Source: Fen-455 sp050012675 (GTDB taxonomy: Bacteria > Actinomycetota > Acidimicrobiia > Acidimicrobiales > Bog-793). Taken from it: a stretch of DNA of 64,000 nucleotides. The stretch is from positions 1 through 64,000 of the forward strand of contig JBEKGS010000011.1 of assembly GCA_050012675.1 (NCBI GenBank), in the 5' to 3' direction. Position numbers and translations under genes: made by a program. Positions 61,970-64,000 of the stretch are shown here, piece by piece. Within the stretch, counting starts at the first letter, position 1. Each line of letters starts with the position of its first letter. Below the pieces are notes generated by a model. It saw nothing but the letters and a program-made list of their open reading frames with translations. It ran no database searches and was not told where the DNA came from.

Positions 61970-62163
61970 GGGGCAATTATCACCGCCCTCGAGTCAGCGG
62001 GGAGTGCCGAGCCGACCGTTGGCGGCGCGCCCTGTGAGCGGGCCGTTGCCACACGGTGTAGAGGGGAGCCGGCAGACCACGACCTGTGCCCGGTTCGGGG
62101 GCAAGCCGGGCCGTTCGGGCGCTCGACCCGTTGTGCGGTTCTCGCCCGGGGGAGGTCCGCGAG
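61970..62163. other. Intergenic region without supported genes
   Basis: These 194 bp lie between the small hypothetical gene and acylphosphatase. Apart from the GATAAT box at 61976-61981 for the former, no feature is evident. Confidence 0.4.
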
Positions 62164-62436
62164 CTACCGGACGAGGAAACCGGCCTCGTTTCGAACCGGC
62201 TCCTCTGTCACCTCCACGTTCTCGACTCTGGCCCGCGGAGGGCCCGTGCGGCACCACGAGACCATCTGGCTCACCGCCTCCGGGGACCCCTCGAACACGG
62301 CTTCCACGGTGCCCGCTGAGCAGTTCCGTACCCATCCCGCCACGCCGCGGGCCAGTGCTTCGTTGCGGCAGCTGTCGCGGTACCAGACGTTCTGCACTCG
62401 GCCGGTTACGACCACCTTGAGCCGCTGGACACTCAT
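62164..62436 (-). CDS. acyP: Acylphosphatase
   Basis: Acylphosphatase hydrolyses carboxyl-phosphate bonds such as acetyl phosphate or carbamoyl phosphate. The phosphate loop TGRVQNVWYR contains catalytic Arg20, and WVRN supplies Asn38, matching the Arg23/Asn41 pair of characterised enzymes. The usual VQG is VQN here. The length is 90 aa. The ATG at 62436 has TAGCCT seven bases upstream on its strand. No partner is evident. Confidence 0.9.
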   Translation of the reverse strand: MSVQRLKVVVTGRVQNVWYRDSCRNEALARGVAGWVRNCSAGTVEAVFEGSPEAVSQMVSWCRTGPPRARVENVEVTEEPVRNEAGFLVR

Positions 62437-62443
62437 GGCCGTG

Positions 62444-62449
62444 AGGCTA
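62444..62449 (-). promoter_or_regulatory. -10 box (TAGCCT) for acylphosphatase
   Basis: On the minus strand TAGCCT-N7-ATG, with no ribosome-binding site between. Confidence 0.45.
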
Positions 62450-62522
62450 CCCGGAACCGGTGAGCGTCACCCAAGCGTCCCCGTCGTCGCAGACGCCTTG
62501 GTTGTCACCAGTTGTGCCCCGG

Positions 62523-62528
62523 TACGAT
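62523..62528 (+). promoter_or_regulatory. -10 box (TACGAT) for the EamA transporter
   Basis: TACGAT ends eight bases before the ATG at 62537, and no Shine-Dalgarno sequence intervenes. Confidence 0.4.
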
Positions 62529-62536
62529 CGTCTCGG

Positions 62537-63442
62537 ATGACTACCCTGGCGGTTCCGCCCACGCGCTCCAGGCGTCAGGCTCTCGGGCTAGGTGCTTCCG
62601 GCTTGGCATCGGTCGGTTGGGGTTTTGGGGCCATCTTCGCCAGACTCGCATCGGCTTCCGGCCTCGTACTGTGCTTCTACCGACTGTGGTTGGGCGCCGC
62701 GCTCTTGTCGCTCGCGGTGTACGCCTCCGGGCGCCGACTGCGCTGGGAGGACTTTCGCGCCTCCTGGCTCGGCGGTGTCTTCCTGGCCGGGGACATGGCC
62801 ATGTTCTTCTGTGCCGTCAAGCTCACCAGCGTCGTCGACGTGACGGTCATCGGCGCCGTTCAGCCGGCTCTCGTGCTCGTCGCTGCGCGGCCCTTGTTCG
62901 GCGAACGGATGGGACGCTGGGACGTCTTCTGGATCCTTGTGGCCATAGCCGGCGTCTCAGCAGCGGTGATCGGGCCCGGAGTTACGAGCCACAACCAGCT
63001 CCTGGGAGACCTGCTCGCCACCGGGTCGATGCTGTCCTGGTCTGCCTACTGGCTTGCGTCCAAGCACGCTAGGGCGAAACAGAACGCCTTGGAGTACACC
63101 GCTGTCGTCACCATCGTGGCGGCTGTCGCCTTGAGTTTGGCCGTGCTCGTGTCAGGGCAGTCCCTCGCTCGGATGCAAGCCGGCGACTTGCTGTGGATAG
63201 CCCTGCTGGCGGTCGTGCCGGGAGGTGCCCATCTGATGATGAACTGGGCCCACCGTTACGTCGACGCCTCGGTTTCTTCGGTGATCGGGTCGAGCAACCC
63301 GGTCGTCGCGGCTTTGGCCGCGTTGGTCATCCTCGGCCAGCCCCTGACGGTTGTCCAGGTCTCCTGCGGCCTCGCTGGACTTGCAGCGATCGCCATCGTC
63401 GCAGCGCGGCACCGCCACCCTCTCGAGTCCGCGCTGGAGTGA
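62537..63442 (+). CDS. EamA/DMT-family membrane transporter
   Basis: Ten predicted membrane helices in two repeated EamA halves (first from ALGLGASGLASVGWGFGAIF, second from LLGDLLATGSMLSWSAYWLAS) are typical of drug/metabolite transporters that export or exchange small organic compounds. The product is 301 aa. ATG at 62537 sits just after a TACGAT box. The substrate cannot be predicted. Confidence 0.88.
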   Translation: MTTLAVPPTRSRRQALGLGASGLASVGWGFGAIFARLASASGLVLCFYRLWLGAALLSLAVYASGRRLRWEDFRASWLGGVFLAGDMAMFFCAVKLTSVVDVTVIGAVQPALVLVAARPLFGERMGRWDVFWILVAIAGVSAAVIGPGVTSHNQLLGDLLATGSMLSWSAYWLASKHARAKQNALEYTAVVTIVAAVALSLAVLVSGQSLARMQAGDLLWIALLAVVPGGAHLMMNWAHRYVDASVSSVIGSSNPVVAALAALVILGQPLTVVQVSCGLAGLAAIAIVAARHRHPLESALE

Positions 63443-63443
63443 C

Positions 63444-63469
63444 AGGGCGCAACGAGGGTGAAGCGCCCT
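63444..63469 (+). terminator. Terminator-like hairpin after the EamA gene
   Basis: AGGGCGC (63444-63450) and GCGCCCT (63463-63469) pair around a 12-nt loop directly after the stop codon. No T-tract follows. Confidence 0.45.
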
Positions 63470-63547
63470 CCGGTCGGAACCAGCGCGGACCGGACCGCCC
63501 CATGTCGGCGAACGAAGAGAGCAGGAAGTGTCGAAGACCTCGCTCGT

Positions 63548-63553
63548 TAGACT
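63548..63553 (+). promoter_or_regulatory. -10 box (TAGACT) for fdhD
   Basis: TAGACT-N7-ATG precedes fdhD with no ribosome-binding site, as in the other leaderless-type starts of this window. Confidence 0.4.
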
Positions 63554-63560
63554 TCCGGCC

Positions 63561-64000
63561 ATGCGCGAGCCGGCAGCTGAGGCCTCCCGGCGGCCTGATG
63601 AGCTGCAAGAACGGTTGTCGACCCGTCCCGCCACCCGTCGTGCGACCGCGGCGGTCCAGGTGCTCGCCGCAAGGGGGGTCGGTCCCGGCTTCGAACGTCC
63701 GGACCGTCTCGCCACCGAGGAGCCAATGGCGATCCAGGTACGGGGACGGCACCAGGACCCGGTGAGCGTTGCTGTGACGATGCGGACGCCGGGCAACGAC
63801 TTCGAGCTCGCCGCCGGCTTCCTCCTGAGCGAGGGCCTCGTCCACGGACTGCACGAGATTGCCGGCGTTCGCTACTGCGATGTCGCCCCCGAGGAGCAGC
63901 ACTACAACGTCGTGACCGTGGATCTCACCGTGCCGTTCGCCATTGACTTCGCCGAGAGGCACTTTTATGCATCTTCGAGCTGTGGCATCTGCGGAAAGGC
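63561..64000 (+). CDS. fdhD: Formate dehydrogenase accessory sulfurtransferase FdhD (3' end outside window)
   Basis: FdhD carries sulfur from a desulfurase to the molybdenum/tungsten-bis-MGD cofactor of formate dehydrogenase. The 146 visible codons include EEPMAIQVRGR, VTMRTPGNDFELAAGFLLSEGL, HYNVVTVDL and, at the edge, SSSCGICGK with the conserved Cys141 and Cys144. The frame is open to the window end and about half the protein is missing. About 50 N-terminal residues before EEPMAI are longer than in E. coli and Arg-rich. Confidence 0.92.
   Translation, partial: MREPAAEASRRPDELQERLSTRPATRRATAAVQVLAARGVGPGFERPDRLATEEPMAIQVRGRHQDPVSVAVTMRTPGNDFELAAGFLLSEGLVHGLHEIAGVRYCDVAPEEQHYNVVTVDLTVPFAIDFAERHFYASSSCGICGK

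Overview
The window is a high-GC chromosomal segment from an actinobacterium, most likely of the Acidimicrobiia. That placement is an inference. It rests on GTG/TTG starts and tightly packed operons, an F420-type nitroreductase homologue, an MtrA/MtrB-like two-component pair with a GerMN lipoprotein, a WhiG/FliA-type sigma gene between xerC and rpsB, and a secreted protein built from 'GYWLV..DG.V..FGDA' repeats of a kind I associate with Acidimicrobiia. Almost everything is core housekeeping sequence. I see no insertion sequence, prophage or CRISPR array.

Layout. 1-880: tail of an unidentified gene, about 500 bp of non-coding or decayed sequence, and two tRNA-Pro-like remnants (one a clean 5' half, one a degenerate copy). 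881-6675: tig-clpP-clpX-folC-ndk and a Ddn-like nitroreductase. 6672-12728 (minus): cydABDC, encoding cytochrome bd oxidase and its CydDC ABC exporter. 12961-17576: mreB-mreC-mreD-mrdA, the rod-shape elongation machinery. 17951-22470: rne/rng, rplU, rpmA, yqgE, obg. 22476-25755: proB, an unknown 290-aa gene, proA. 25752-33944: a block separating proA from nadD, containing MoxR and CoxE-like VWA genes, a histidine phosphatase, a 1102-aa repeat/GH25-like secreted protein and a class II DAHP synthase. 34023-35115: nadD and rsfS. 35374-38134 (minus): mtrA-mtrB-lpqB-like operon. 38231-48814: xerC-whiG, then rpsB-tsf, pyrH-frr, cdsA-dxr-rseP-ispG, covering translation, UMP synthesis, phospholipid and MEP isoprenoid synthesis and membrane proteolysis. 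48854-64000: an accessory-leaning stretch with an Eis-like acetyltransferase, a YhaO/YhaN (SbcD/SbcC-like) pair, a ThDP enzyme, lysine 6-aminotransferase, a second class III aminotransferase, a HpnA-like epimerase, a lipoprotein with an alpha/beta-hydrolase fold that has lost its nucleophile and histidine, a small hypothetical gene, acylphosphatase, an EamA transporter and the start of fdhD.

Neighbouring genes are often translationally coupled (GTGA, ATGA or TGATG overlaps). Genes at the head of a unit often have a TANNNT box 6-8 nt before the start codon, which predicts leaderless transcripts. The most unusual items are the three tandem six-unit modules fused to a GH25-like domain, the apparently dead hydrolase lipoprotein, the tRNA-Pro half next to tig, the altered G4 motif in Obg, and the lysine aminotransferase neighbourhood.
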